Positions 32,501 to 41,167 are shown, counted from the first letter of the stretch. The stretch is DNA of 41,422 nucleotides from an uncultured Lachnospiraceae bacterium (GCA_947626415.1 CANQSA010000022.1:1-41422); one strand, 5' to 3'. Translations and numbers: made by a program. Notes: a model not told the origin generated them from the sequence alone.

Positions 32501-33609
32501 TAAAGTGTCGCTCCGTCAATGATTACCATCATGCACACGATGCTTACCTTAATATTGTGGTGGGGAACGTGTATCATGAAAAGTTTACCAGTAATCCGCT
32601 TCGATGGCTGCAGGAGAATAAAGATTATAACTATAGTTTGAATAAAATGTTTGACCATGATCTGGAAAAGAAAGGACGCATTATCTGGAAAAAGGGAAAG
32701 AGTGGAACCCTACAGACCGTTCGCCATTATCTGAAGCAGAGAGATATCCGGTACACACGCTATGCAACAGAAAAGAAACGGGGACAAAGTGGGGGACTTT
32801 TTGATTCACAGATTGTAAACAAGAATGCGAATGCTTCGATACCAATTAAAAAGGGAATGGCGGTAGAAAAATATGGCGGTTATAAAACGATAACGCCGGC
32901 TTATTTTGCCTTGGTACAGTCTGTAGATAAAAAAGGAAAAATCCAGAAAAGCATTGAGGCCGTACCGCTTTATCTAAAACAGGAAGTGGAAAAAGATCCG
33001 GAGAGATACCTGGAATATTGTCGGCAGGAGTACGGCTTGAAGGAGCCCAAAATTCTTATTTCCCGCATCAAGAAAGACTCATTGTTTCGAATCAACGGGT
33101 TTCCGATGCATTTGCGGGGAAGAACAGGCAACCAGTTAAGTATGCAGGGAGCAGTGCAGCTGATCCTGGATGAAGATTATATGGTTTATTTTAAGAAAAT
33201 CGAAAGATATTTGCAAAGAAATCAGGATGCCGGCGGGAAAAAACGATTGGAGATCACAGAAAATGACGGCATTACTGCTGAAAAAAATTTGTGGATGTAT
33301 GATGAATTTTGCCGTAAACAGAAAGAGACAATTTATGCCAATAGGCCGGCAAGTCAGTACCAGACATTGGTGAGAGGCCGCGAACAATTTGAAAAACTTC
33401 CCTGTGAGGAACAATGTATGGTGTTAAATGAAATCTTACATTTATTGCAGTGCAAACCGATCTCGGCAAATTTGGAACCAATCGGAGGGAGTCCTAACTC
33501 AGGGAAAATAAATATTAATAAGGTTATTATGAACTGTGAGGAAGCAAAATTGATCCACCAATCAGTTACGGGCCTGTTTGAACAGGAAATCGATCTTCTT
33601 GCACTATGA
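29542..33609 (+). CDS. cas9: CRISPR-associated endonuclease Cas9 (type II-A)
   Basis: The 1355-residue crRNA/tracrRNA-guided nuclease appears intact. RuvC-I is LGFDIGTNSVGWAV (Asp12), followed by the Arg-rich bridge helix ERRMHRTLRRRLQRRRWR. RuvC-II is IFIEMARG (Glu785). The HNH site is CDRDHIYPQSKTKDDSLDN (His866). RuvC-III is YHHAHDAYLN (His997, Asp1000). The C-terminal ~300 residues form the PAM-reading region; PAM cannot be inferred. GAAAGGAAGG precedes the ATG. The stop overlaps cas1 by 4 bp. Composition is AT-richer than the core genes left of 27 kb, suggesting acquisition as a unit. Confidence 0.98.
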   Translation: MRERNDYYLGFDIGTNSVGWAVTDEDYRIQKFNGKLMWGSRLFDEADTAQERRMHRTLRRRLQRRRWRINLLQELFAEEISKTDMGFYQRLKDGALLPEDKRENQADTLFHDADFHDAQFYEKYPTIYHLRKALIVETDKKDIRLIYLALHHIMKHRGHFLYSGTVENATSFRCAYENMVRCLEDEFGMALSCDNEDELSDIVRDKKIPKRDKVLKILSLWHCEDGDRQKQWKAIVGMLCGSKVKLADVFADDMLKDIDHASVSFSDSNYDEIYSELEEILQERCGILDLIKGVYDWGILADILKGGEYHGNSYLSIAKVEIYEKHKRDLQRLKDVIQDFDRAEYRDFFQKPGKDNYCAYIGTTMQNGKKISVNRCCNYDDFRKAAERILKKIPGADRDERIASIIKELDQGLFLPLQVSKENSVIPHQVHTMECKAILKNAEKHYDFLLKKDEKGRTVSERIIQLFEFRIPYYVGPLNTTHGKNSWMIRKAGTKGRIDPWNFEEMVDVNASAEQFKRRMTNKCTYLLGEDVLPKYSLLYSEFMVWNELNNVKIKSEKLPVELKTKIFEEVFQKNKKVTGKTLLNYLKCEGIEAEGSDLSGFDQTFKSSLTSYLDMKKIFGEEINRYSYREMAEDLILWITLYGDAPKMLKQVIRSHYDENSLSETQLNKVCRLKYQGWGRLSKEFLNGMEGASIETGEAFTVIKALRETNDNLMQILSSNYTFAKEIEKRNKAQFQNDISFNYDAIMKELVASPAIKRAAWQVLLIAEEIRKVMGKEPLKIFIEMARGSEEKKATTSRQQRLLQLYAKIKDESRDWKAELENKKESDFRSIKLYLYYTQMGRCMYSGKRLDLSQLANIDVCDRDHIYPQSKTKDDSLDNLVLVLSEYNRAKGDGMIKAEWQKEMMPFWKMLKDKGLISENKFRRLTRKTPLTNEEMAGFINRQLVETRQSSKVVAELFQRLYGNSQVVYVKAKAVSDFRNETLEAVKCRSVNDYHHAHDAYLNIVVGNVYHEKFTSNPLRWLQENKDYNYSLNKMFDHDLEKKGRIIWKKGKSGTLQTVRHYLKQRDIRYTRYATEKKRGQSGGLFDSQIVNKNANASIPIKKGMAVEKYGGYKTITPAYFALVQSVDKKGKIQKSIEAVPLYLKQEVEKDPERYLEYCRQEYGLKEPKILISRIKKDSLFRINGFPMHLRGRTGNQLSMQGAVQLILDEDYMVYFKKIERYLQRNQDAGGKKRLEITENDGITAEKNLWMYDEFCRKQKETIYANRPASQYQTLVRGREQFEKLPCEEQCMVLNEILHLLQCKPISANLEPIGGSPNSGKININKVIMNCEEAKLIHQSVTGLFEQEIDLLAL

Positions 33610-34481
33610 GCTGGCGGATTGTGGTAATTTCAAACAGTGCAAAACTGGATTACAAAATGGGATATATGATTGTCCGGCAGGAAACTATCACTAAGATTCA
33701 TTTAAGCGAGATATCGATACTGCTTATTGAATCGACAGCGGTATCCTTAACAGCCAGTTTGCTCTGTGAACTGATAAAAAAGAAGATTAAAGTCATATTT
33801 TGTGACGAAAAGAGAAATCCTTTTTCGGAACTGACAGGATATTATGGCAGTCACGATACCAGTGCTAAGATCCGTAAACAGATTCAATGGAGCGAGGAGT
33901 CAAAAAGGCTGGTATGGACAGAAATCGTTTCGGAAAAAATACGAAATCAAAGACTGTTCCTTGACGAGATAGGAAAAGGGAAAGAAGCGGCATTATTAGG
34001 ACAATATTTGTCGGAAATCCAGCCGGGAGATGAGAGTAATCGGGAGGGTCATGCTGCTAAAGTTTATTTTAATGCTCTGTTTGGAATGGAGTTTTCACGC
34101 ACATTGGATCACCCGGTGAATGCCGCATTGAATTATGGTTACAGCCTGCTCCTGTCGGCGGTAAATCGTGAGATAGTTTCCTGTGGATATTTGACACAGC
34201 TTGGATTATTTCATGATAATATGTTTAATCCATTTAATCTTGGTTCTGATCTGATGGAACCGTATCGGATCCTGATAGACCGTAAAGTATATGAAATGAG
34301 ACCGGATAAATTGGAACATGCAGAAAAGATGGAACTGGTGGATGTATTAAATCAGACAGTTTTGGTGGAAGGGAAAATACAGTATGTATCAAATGCAATT
34401 AAGCTGTATTGCCGAAGTGTATTTGAAGCCATAGATGACAATGATATTTCCCATATTTTATTTTACCGAAAAGAAGGATAG
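33606..34481 (+). CDS. cas1: CRISPR-associated integrase Cas1
   Basis: The product has 291 residues. Type II Cas1 features include SWRIVVISNSAKLDYKMGYM at the N-terminus, LIESTAVSLTASLLCEL, the catalytic Glu region in NREGHAAKVYFNALFG (E-G-H), and LTQLGLFHDNMFNPFNLGSDLMEP holding the conserved His and Asp. With Cas2 it inserts new spacers at the leader end. ATGA overlap with cas9. Confidence 0.96.
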   Translation: MSWRIVVISNSAKLDYKMGYMIVRQETITKIHLSEISILLIESTAVSLTASLLCELIKKKIKVIFCDEKRNPFSELTGYYGSHDTSAKIRKQIQWSEESKRLVWTEIVSEKIRNQRLFLDEIGKGKEAALLGQYLSEIQPGDESNREGHAAKVYFNALFGMEFSRTLDHPVNAALNYGYSLLLSAVNREIVSCGYLTQLGLFHDNMFNPFNLGSDLMEPYRILIDRKVYEMRPDKLEHAEKMELVDVLNQTVLVEGKIQYVSNAIKLYCRSVFEAIDDNDISHILFYRKEG

Positions 34482-34482
34482 G

Positions 34483-34803
34483 ATGAGTTATCGTTATATG
34501 AGAGTTATTGTGATGTTTGATCTGCCAATGAAGAATTCATCGGATATTAGGGAATATAATCAATTCCGCAAATATCTGGTCAAATCTGGGTTCCTGATGA
34601 TGCAGGAATCTGTGTATTGCAAATTGGCATTAAATGTTACGGTTGCAGAGGCTGTCATTTCCAACGTAAGAAAGAATTGCCCGGAGCATGGGCTGGTACA
34701 GGCGTTTAGTATGACTGAAAAACAATTTTCCAAGATTGAGTTTATCACAGGAAAATCTTCTTCGGAAATTCTGGATACGGACAAAAGGCTGGTGATTCTA
34801 TGA
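34483..34803 (+). CDS. cas2: CRISPR-associated protein Cas2
   Basis: The 106-residue protein begins MSYRYMRVIVMFDLPM, with the beta1-Asp typical of Cas2, then REYNQFRKYLVKSGFLMMQESVYCKL. The start at 34483 is set by homology to type II-A Cas2 and an AGGATAGG site overlapping the end of cas1. It bridges two Cas1 dimers in the adaptation complex. The stop overlaps the csn2 start (ATGA). Confidence 0.95.
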   Translation: MSYRYMRVIVMFDLPMKNSSDIREYNQFRKYLVKSGFLMMQESVYCKLALNVTVAEAVISNVRKNCPEHGLVQAFSMTEKQFSKIEFITGKSSSEILDTDKRLVIL

Positions 34804-35489
34804 AACTGGTTCATCCCGATTTTTTCTTCCCAATAGAAATTTCAGAAACAGAAATCCCGATTCTGATTTTGGAAAATCCGATCTGCTTTCGTAAATTTAT
34901 AAGGGAGTTGCGGGAGCAGGCGGAGGGCAGAGAGGGACGGTGGGTACTCTCGGAAGATAATGCTCCGCTTAAGATTGCGGCGACATGTGAACTTATTTTG
35001 GATCCTTTTGCATTGGAAGTAAATCAGAAAAAAATGCTGACTTCTTTATATGACCGGATCGAGAAAACTGCTGCATCTTCGGAATTGTTGTTGTCTTGGA
35101 ATCAGGCGGAATCTTATTTTCAGAAAGTGACAGAAGAATTATTGTCGGCATCGGATGAATTTTCCCTGATTTACAGAAATGACATTTCTATTATAGATTT
35201 TTTGAAATTTATGAATGTACGGTTTGAAGAAGATACCAATGATGTCATGGAATATATAATCGATTATATGAGAATGTCAGCACAAGTAACAGGAACACGG
35301 TTGTTTGTATTGTGCAATCTGAAATTGTTTTTTGACAGTCAGGAAATTGAATATTTGTATGAACAGGCACAGTATGATAAATTTTATTTGCTGCTTGTGG
35401 AAGGGTATACTCCTGATCAGAAGAAAAAAGAGGAAAAATGGTTGATTGTTGACAAAGATAATTGTGTAATTATGCCGAATGGCATATAA
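34800..35489 (+). CDS. csn2: CRISPR-associated protein Csn2 (type II-A marker)
   Basis: The 229-residue product has the position, size and Csn2 pattern (KLVHPDFFFPIEISETEIPILILENPICF start; IDFLKFMNVRFEED; LFVLCNLKLFFDSQEIEYLY; YDKFYLLLVEG). Csn2 forms Ca2+-stabilised rings on DNA ends and takes part in spacer acquisition. Its presence fixes the locus as subtype II-A. The leader and array follow directly. Confidence 0.93.
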   Translation: MKLVHPDFFFPIEISETEIPILILENPICFRKFIRELREQAEGREGRWVLSEDNAPLKIAATCELILDPFALEVNQKKMLTSLYDRIEKTAASSELLLSWNQAESYFQKVTEELLSASDEFSLIYRNDISIIDFLKFMNVRFEEDTNDVMEYIIDYMRMSAQVTGTRLFVLCNLKLFFDSQEIEYLYEQAQYDKFYLLLVEGYTPDQKKKEEKWLIVDKDNCVIMPNGI

Positions 35490-35590
35490 TAAAAATGAAG
35501 CAGCTATATGAATTCGCCCATATTGTAGTGGTATGTTTACTCGGTGAGAACTTATAACAGATGGTTTGTTGTTGATATTTGAAGTTTGAG
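35490..35590 (+). promoter_or_regulatory. CRISPR leader
   Basis: This 101-bp AT-rich gap lies between csn2 and the first repeat. It ends in TTTGAAGTTTGAG immediately before repeat 1, resembling the type II-A leader-anchoring motif ATTTGAG used by Cas1-Cas2. I see no full sigma-A promoter; TATAAC near 35551 lacks a good -35. Confidence 0.75.
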
Positions 35591-37474
35591 GTTTGAGAGT
35601 AGTGTGAATTCATATGGTGGTAAAACTGTCTTCTGTATCTACTACAATGTAGTGGGTTTGAGAGTAGTGTGAATTCATATGGTGGTAAAACTTATAGGCG
35701 TCACATACTGCCCTCATAACCAGTTTGAGAGTAGTGTGAATTCATATGGTGGTAAAACCAGAATGGTATTTTTGTAGCCACTGTCTAAGTTTGAGAGTAG
35801 TGTGAATTCATATGGTGGTAAAACTTTCGGATTTAAATGATGAGTTAGATACGGGTTTGAGAGTAGTGTGAATTCATATGGTGGTAAAACATGACTTGAC
35901 TACATGCTTACTAGGAAAAGGTTTGAGAGTAGTGTGAATTCATATGGTGGTAAAACTACATCAATTTGAGTACGCTGACAGCACAGGTTTGAGAGTAGTG
36001 TGAATTCATATGGTGGTAAAACATTGTACCACAGACGAAAGTTGAGTTATATGTTTGAGAGTAGTGTGAATTCATATGGTGGTAAAACACGTCTGGCGCG
36101 CGGCAACACGCAGGACCAGTTTGAGAGTAGTGTGAATTCATATGGTGGTAAAACCGTCATACCGCACAAACTGCACCCCATCCGGTTTGAGAGTAGTGTG
36201 AATTCATATGGTGGTAAAACAGTGGTTTGAATTATGATCTTACACGGTTGTTTGAGAGTAGTGTGAATTCATATGGTGGTAAAACTTAGAATGGTTAATG
36301 AAAGATTGGATAAACGTTTGAGAGTAGTGTGAATTCATATGGTGGTAAAACCTGCAAAGACTGAATTGAAGAATCCTGCTCGTTTGAGAGTAGTGTGAAT
36401 TCATATGGTGGTAAAACTTTCTTCATTGGTGTATACTCCCATAAAGTGTTTGAGAGTAGTGTGAATTCATATGGTGGTAAAACTTTTTCTTCATGTATAA
36501 TTGCTTCCGGCTCGTTTGAGAGTAGTGTGAATTCATATGGTGGTAAAACTTTAGATATTCCTGACGGTGTGCAGCATTTGTTTGAGAGTAGTGTGAATTC
36601 ATATGGTGGTAAAACGTATTTGCAGAAAATCATAGAGCAAAACAAGTTTGAGAGTAGTGTGAATTCATATGGTGGTAAAACCCTAGACTTCACTAAAATA
36701 GCAATTATGAAAGTTTGAGAGTAGTGTGAATTCATATGGTGGTAAAACCAGGAGGTTAAATATGAGCAAAGGAATATTGTTTGAGAGTAGTGTGAATTCA
36801 TATGGTGGTAAAACACCAACGATATTCTCTTTTCATCCCTTGTAGTTTGAGAGTAGTGTGAATTCATATGGTGGTAAAACAACTGCCATCTTGTGTTGTG
36901 TTAGATGTAGGTTTGAGAGTAGTGTGAATTCATATGGTGGTAAAACTTCCCTCTTTAGTACAAGAAAGAATGTTCTGTTTGAGAGTAGTGTGAATTCATA
37001 TGGTGGTAAAACCAAAGACTTCCCATCACCCTGCATTCCGCAGTTTGAGAGTAGTGTGAATTCATATGGTGGTAAAACTTTCCTACTATGAATCCAGGTG
37101 TTGATCTGTTTGAGAGTAGTGTGAATTCATATGGTGGTAAAACTCTATTATTGACAAAAATATATAAATATGCGTTTGAGAGTAGTGTGAATTCATATGG
37201 TGGTAAAACTACCGTTTTCTTATTATTTGCAGAAATTTGAGTTTGAAAGTAGTGTGAATTCATATGGTGGTAAAACATTATCGACATCATTAGTGATGGT
37301 TTGGACGTTTGAGAGTAGTGTGAATTTATATGGTGGTAAAACTTTGCCGGCGCAAAATACTGCCTGTCTAATGTTTGAGAGTAGCGTGAATTCATATGGT
37401 GGTAAAACCTTTGCGGACATATTTGGTTCAATGTCATCGTTTGAGAGTAGTGTGAATTTATATGCTGGGAAAAC
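35591..37474 (+). CRISPR. CRISPR array, 29 repeats of 36 bp and 28 spacers
   Basis: The repeat begins GTTTGAGAGTAG and ends GGTGGTAAAAC. Repeats start at 35591, 35656, 35723, 35789, 35855, 35921, 35987, 36053, 36119, 36185, 36250, 36316, 36382, 36448, 36514, 36580, 36646, 36713, 36779, 36845, 36911, 36977, 37043, 37108, 37174, 37241, 37307, 37373 and 37439. Spacers are 30 bp with a few of 29 or 31. The first 25 repeats are identical; the last four each carry substitutions, the final one four. All spacers look different from each other. Orientation is plus strand, given the tracrRNA complementarity, so crRNA 5' ends lie toward csn2. Confidence 0.99.
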
Positions 37475-37624
37475 AGTGGAATAAGTGATAACAGAAATCA
37501 GTACGGAACGCAATATATAACGTTGTTTCGCTCTGAGAATATCAATTTTGCGCAAAAAGGAACTACAAATTTGACGCCAGAAGAAAAAAGAATGGTGGCA
37601 AGAATTAAGAAAGATATGGTATAA
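37475..37624 (+). pseudogene. C-terminal remnant of an unrecognised gene at the array's far end
   Basis: A 49-codon frame, open from inside the last repeat, reads GTQYITLFRSENINFAQKG then TTNLTPEEKRMVARIKKDMV and stops at 37622-37624. Its regular amphipathic end looks like real protein, but it has no start or RBS. Family unknown. The next ~80 bp to the terminator hold nothing I recognise. Confidence 0.35.
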
Positions 37625-37703
37625 TTATCGTGGCAGAAGATAGTTTAGGCTGACAGAAGGCGTTGATAGACGGAGCATTGGTTCAATTCTGGTTGACTGC
37701 TAA

Positions 37704-37734
37704 GGGATATACCCCAATGGTATGTCCCATTTTT
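37704..37734 (+). terminator. terminator between the array region and the nitrilase gene
   Basis: GGGATATACC / GGTATGTCCC (10 bp with one G-T pair), 5-nt loop, then ATTTTT. Confidence 0.65.
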
Positions 37735-37807
37735 CCGTTAAAAGGCGTATAATTACGCTGCAGGTGAATCACTCTTTTTCCTAAATCAAAATCGGAGGCA
37801 ACTAAAA

Positions 37808-38686
37808 ATGCATTTAAAGATTGCACTGCTCCAGCTTCTCCCGGGAGACAGCTTAGAGAAGCAGTTTCAGATAGGAAAGGCCGCCTGCGAAAAGGCAAAG
37901 GCGATGGAGGCTGACATAGCGTTATTTCCGGAGATGTGGAGCGATGGGTATGTTATCCCGCAGGATGAAAATGCGGTAATGGATCTGTCGATTGATACCG
38001 GTCACGCTTTTATACAGGAATTCGGAAGGCTTGCTTCTGAATTACAGATGGCGATCGGGATTACTTTTCTTGAAAAGCATGTTCCGAAACCGTTAAATTC
38101 CGTGATATTGTTTGATCGGAACGGAAAGAAAATCCTGCATTATTCCAAGGTACATACCTGTGCGTTTGATTTAGAAAAGATGTTGTTGCCCGGACCGGAT
38201 TTTTTTGTCGCAGATTTAGATATCGGCAGAGCTACGGTAAAGGTAGGCGCTATGATCTGTTTTGACAGGGAATTTCCGGAAAGCGCAAGGATTCTGATGC
38301 TCAAAGGAGCTGAAGTGATCCTTGCCCCCAATGCCTGCCCGATGGAAATTAACCGTCTTTCGGCGCTCCGTACCAGAGCGTATGAAAATATGATTGCCAT
38401 TGCTACCTGCAATTATCCGGAGGGACAGCCGGACTGCAACGGACATTCTACTGTATTTGACGGAGTTGCGTGGCTGCGGGACGAACCGGGAACACGCGAC
38501 ATGTGTATTTTGGAGGCGCCGGGAGAAGAAGGAATCTATATAGCGGATATCGATCTGGATCTGCTGCGAAAATATCGCGCAAATGAGGTGATGGGGGATT
38601 CTTACCGCCATCCGGAGAAATATGGGAGTTTGGTTTCAAAACGGCGCACTGCACCGGATGCAGAAAAAGGGAGGGACAATTTTTGA
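37808..38686 (+). CDS. carbon-nitrogen hydrolase (nitrilase superfamily)
   Basis: The product has 292 residues. The catalytic triad is visible: Glu in ALFPEMWSDGY, Lys in LHYSKVHTCAF and Cys in AMICFDREFPES. NGHSTVFDG and the C-terminal YRHPEKYG fit the superfamily. Such enzymes hydrolyse amides or N-carbamoyl compounds; the exact substrate is not evident. CGGAGG lies 9 nt upstream and a -10-like TATAAT is at 37748-37753. The end overlaps the GNAT gene by 4 bp (TTGA), so the pair is coupled. Confidence 0.88.
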   Translation: MHLKIALLQLLPGDSLEKQFQIGKAACEKAKAMEADIALFPEMWSDGYVIPQDENAVMDLSIDTGHAFIQEFGRLASELQMAIGITFLEKHVPKPLNSVILFDRNGKKILHYSKVHTCAFDLEKMLLPGPDFFVADLDIGRATVKVGAMICFDREFPESARILMLKGAEVILAPNACPMEINRLSALRTRAYENMIAIATCNYPEGQPDCNGHSTVFDGVAWLRDEPGTRDMCILEAPGEEGIYIADIDLDLLRKYRANEVMGDSYRHPEKYGSLVSKRRTAPDAEKGRDNF

Positions 38687-39495
38687 ATTATCAGGAAATT
38701 CTTCGGATTGCCATGGAGCAGTCTGCGGAAGACATGGGATGCAGAGCCGGCGATTTTCTGCGTTCGGAGAATGCAGCGGTCAGGCTTCGCCTTGGAAAGA
38801 ATGCCAGAAAATATTATAAAGAGCCGATTTCCTGCAATCTGATATCCTATGGCAATAATATTGTGGCGGCTGTTTCAGAAGAGGTTTCGGATCTCGTGCT
38901 CGAATATATAAGCCGGTATGAATTTTACCATTGTTTTGAACCCCCTAATATGCACTGGCTGAATGAGCGATTGATCAAAAAGGGGCATAAGATTTGCTTT
39001 ATGGCGGAATATTATCTTCCGGATGTAAATAAAATTCCGAATTCGGCATGTACCTATGAAATGCGTATATTTGAACAAAAGGATTTTGAAGAATTGTATC
39101 TGCCGGAATGGAGCAATGCGTTATGTGCAGACCGTAAGCATCTGGATGTGCTTGGAATCGGGGCCTACGATAACGGGAAACTGGTCGGTCTGGCAGGCTG
39201 CTCCGCTGACTGTGAGCGTATGTGGCAGATTGGTGTGGATGTTCTTCCGGACTACAGGCAGCGGGGGATTGCCTCTGCACTGACCGGCAGACTGGCCAGG
39301 GAGATTATGGCTCGCGGGAAAGTACCGTTTTATTGTTCGGCCTGGTCCAATATCCGGTCAGTCAGAAATGCGATTAGGAGCGGTTTTGTTCCGGCTTGGG
39401 TGGAGATGACCGCAAAGCCGACAGAAGTGGTAGATGATATGAATAAAAGAGATGGGGAAGAATTTTCGGTGGAGTGCTTTTATCCGGCAGATTGA
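38683..39495 (+). CDS. GNAT family N-acetyltransferase
   Basis: The product has 270 residues. The C-terminal half is a GNAT domain: LVGLAGCSADCERMWQIGVDVLPDYRQRGIASALTGRLA contains the acetyl-CoA-binding R/Q-x-x-G-x-A loop (RQRGIA), and SAWSNIRSVRNAIRSGF is the usual late helix. The N-terminal ~120 residues are a separate domain seen in some GNATs. TTG start with GGGAGGG upstream, overlapping the nitrilase stop. Acceptor unknown; coupling to an amide hydrolase suggests a shared small-molecule pathway. Confidence 0.85.
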   Translation: MNYQEILRIAMEQSAEDMGCRAGDFLRSENAAVRLRLGKNARKYYKEPISCNLISYGNNIVAAVSEEVSDLVLEYISRYEFYHCFEPPNMHWLNERLIKKGHKICFMAEYYLPDVNKIPNSACTYEMRIFEQKDFEELYLPEWSNALCADRKHLDVLGIGAYDNGKLVGLAGCSADCERMWQIGVDVLPDYRQRGIASALTGRLAREIMARGKVPFYCSAWSNIRSVRNAIRSGFVPAWVEMTAKPTEVVDDMNKRDGEEFSVECFYPAD

Positions 39496-39533
39496 TTCTT
39501 CGTCCAAAATCGAATAATCCAAAATAGTCTTAA

Positions 39534-39566
39534 AATCAATCGCAAAAAAATACGATTGATTTTTTG
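39534..39566 (+). terminator. Rho-independent terminator after the nitrilase-GNAT pair
   Basis: AAATCAATCG / CGATTGATTT stem with an A-rich loop, followed by TTTTTTG. Confidence 0.75.
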
Positions 39567-39822
39567 CACGTTTCAAAGTGAATGACCGTATTACTCCGCA
39601 GCCTGATAATGCTTACTCCGGTTTTTGAAAAAAGCCTGAATTTAACGGAAGACGAAAGAGAAATATATAAGATTTTAAAAATGTATATATTCTTTGATAT
39701 GGAAATCGCCTAATAATTAAACTTTCGCATAATTTAAGAATAAATTAGGTGAATTTGAGACAAAATATTGATTATTGCCTAAAACAGCGATATAATTAGG
39801 CGAAAAGAGAGGAGCTAGGCGA
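39567..39822 (+). promoter_or_regulatory. fic upstream region: promoter and five TTAGGCGA-like sites
   Basis: The promoter is TTGATT (39768-39773), 17-bp spacer, TATAAT (39791-39796). Sites matching TTAGGCGA with at most one change lie at 39706-39713 (minus), 39745-39752, 39775-39782 (minus), 39796-39803 and 39815-39822. They flank and overlap the -10 and start region, as for an operator array. A 34-codon frame (39609-39713) has no recognisable product. Confidence 0.6.
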
Positions 39823-40872
39823 ATGCGGATTTTTAATTATGCTAATTTAAAAAATCACAGATGGGATTCGGAAATTCTTGGATTGGTAGCACAGATCCAT
39901 GAGTTTAAAGGAAAACAGGAATTATATCTTAAGCAGAAACCGGCCACATTGGAAAAACTGGTCGAGATAGCAAAAATACAAAGTACTGAGGCTTCCAATA
40001 AGATTGAAGGTATTGTTACGACAAACACCAGACTTCAGCAGCTTGTTATGGAAAAGACGACACCAAGGAATAGAGATGAAGAAGAAATTATGGGGTATCG
40101 GGATGTTTTAAATACGATCCATGAGAGCTATGAATATATTCCAGTTCGTTCCTCTTATATTTTGCAGCTCCACCGGGATTTATATCAATATTCACAAAAG
40201 GATATAGGGGGACGGTTTAAGAATACGCAGAATGTGATAGCTGAAAATCACCCGGATGGGTCGCAGACAGTGCGATTTACTCCTTTGGCGCCTTATGAGA
40301 CACCGGGGGCAATCGATTCCCTCTGCGATAGTTTCAATCAGGCAATAGATGCCTGTATCGTGGATCCGCTGGTATTGATTCCGATTTTCATTAATGATTT
40401 TCTATGCATTCATCCATTCAATGACGGAAATGGCCGGATGTCCCGCCTGCTCACCACGCTCCTTCTATATCGGTGCGGGTATGTTGTGGGGAGATATATC
40501 AGCTTGGAGAGTAAAATAGAAAAGACGAAGGAAAATTATTACGATGTATTAGAACAGTGCGGAAATGGCTGGCATGAGAATGAAAATGATCCGGCGCCAT
40601 TTATAAAATATATGCTTAGAATTGTGCTGGCAGCTTATAGAGATTTTGAGACCCGGATCAGCCTTGTGGAGGATAAACTGCCCGCAATAGAAATGGTCAG
40701 AAAAGCTGTTTGTGAAAAGATCGGTAAATTTACGAAGAGCGAGATCATGGAACTTGTGCCGTCCCTGTCTAAGGCTTCTGTAGAAAATTCGCTGACACAA
40801 CTGATGAAGGATGGGTTTGTTGACAGACATGGAAAAGGAAAAGCGACATTCTATACAAGGGCGGATGTGTAG
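39823..40872 (+). CDS. Fic domain protein (probable AMP-transferase)
   Basis: The product has 349 residues. The Fic motif HPFNDGNGRMSRLL starts at His197. The N-terminal inhibitory motif (S/T)-x3-E-(G/N) is present as S58-NKI-E62-G63, so self-inhibition as in class II Fic proteins is expected. GRFKNTQNVI is the flap. A C-terminal winged-helix-like domain (~290-345, FTKSEIMELVPSLSKASVENSLTQLMKDGFV) probably binds DNA and may read the repeated upstream sites. GAGGAG precedes the ATG, overlapping the last site. Confidence 0.93.
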   Translation: MRIFNYANLKNHRWDSEILGLVAQIHEFKGKQELYLKQKPATLEKLVEIAKIQSTEASNKIEGIVTTNTRLQQLVMEKTTPRNRDEEEIMGYRDVLNTIHESYEYIPVRSSYILQLHRDLYQYSQKDIGGRFKNTQNVIAENHPDGSQTVRFTPLAPYETPGAIDSLCDSFNQAIDACIVDPLVLIPIFINDFLCIHPFNDGNGRMSRLLTTLLLYRCGYVVGRYISLESKIEKTKENYYDVLEQCGNGWHENENDPAPFIKYMLRIVLAAYRDFETRISLVEDKLPAIEMVRKAVCEKIGKFTKSEIMELVPSLSKASVENSLTQLMKDGFVDRHGKGKATFYTRADV

Positions 40873-40990
40873 AAAAATAAAAGTTCGTCAAAAGAAATAT
40901 TGGTAATAAGCGTTGCTTTTTGAAATATAGTAGAGTAGATTAAAGAAATGATATAATTTAGATAAAATCTTGGTAAGGAGTGAAAGATAT

Positions 40991-41167
40991 TTGACAAAAA
41001 ACGGATACGGTGCAATGGTGGTACTCAGTTTGGAGGAATATTCGAAGCTGACAGATGGGGTAGAAGCAGAATTGGATAAAGCGGACAAACTTGCGGCGGA
41101 AGATGCGGAGCGGATGAGTCATGAGGAAGTTTTTGGAAAATTGCGGAGGAAAATGAATGCCCAGTAA
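40991..41167 (+). pseudogene. Phd/YefM-type antitoxin lacking its N-terminus
   Basis: The frame reads LTKNGYGAMVVLSLEEYSKL, then acidic helical sequence ending FGKLRRKMNAQ. In Phd/YefM antitoxins the T-K-N-G-x-G-x-x-V-x-S block is normally preceded by about 25 DNA-binding residues, missing here. The only starts are TTG codons (40970, 40991) behind AAGGAG. The product could still be made as a short antitoxin, but DNA binding should be lost. Confidence 0.55.

Noticed and set aside
35956-37437. Long minus-strand frames with repeated VLPPYEFTLLSN units across the array
   Set aside because: They are translations of the CRISPR repeat and spacers on the wrong strand, not a repeat protein.
39609-39713. 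34-codon frame before fic
   Set aside because: No good RBS and no recognisable product; its stop lies in an operator-like site, so it is more likely noncoding.
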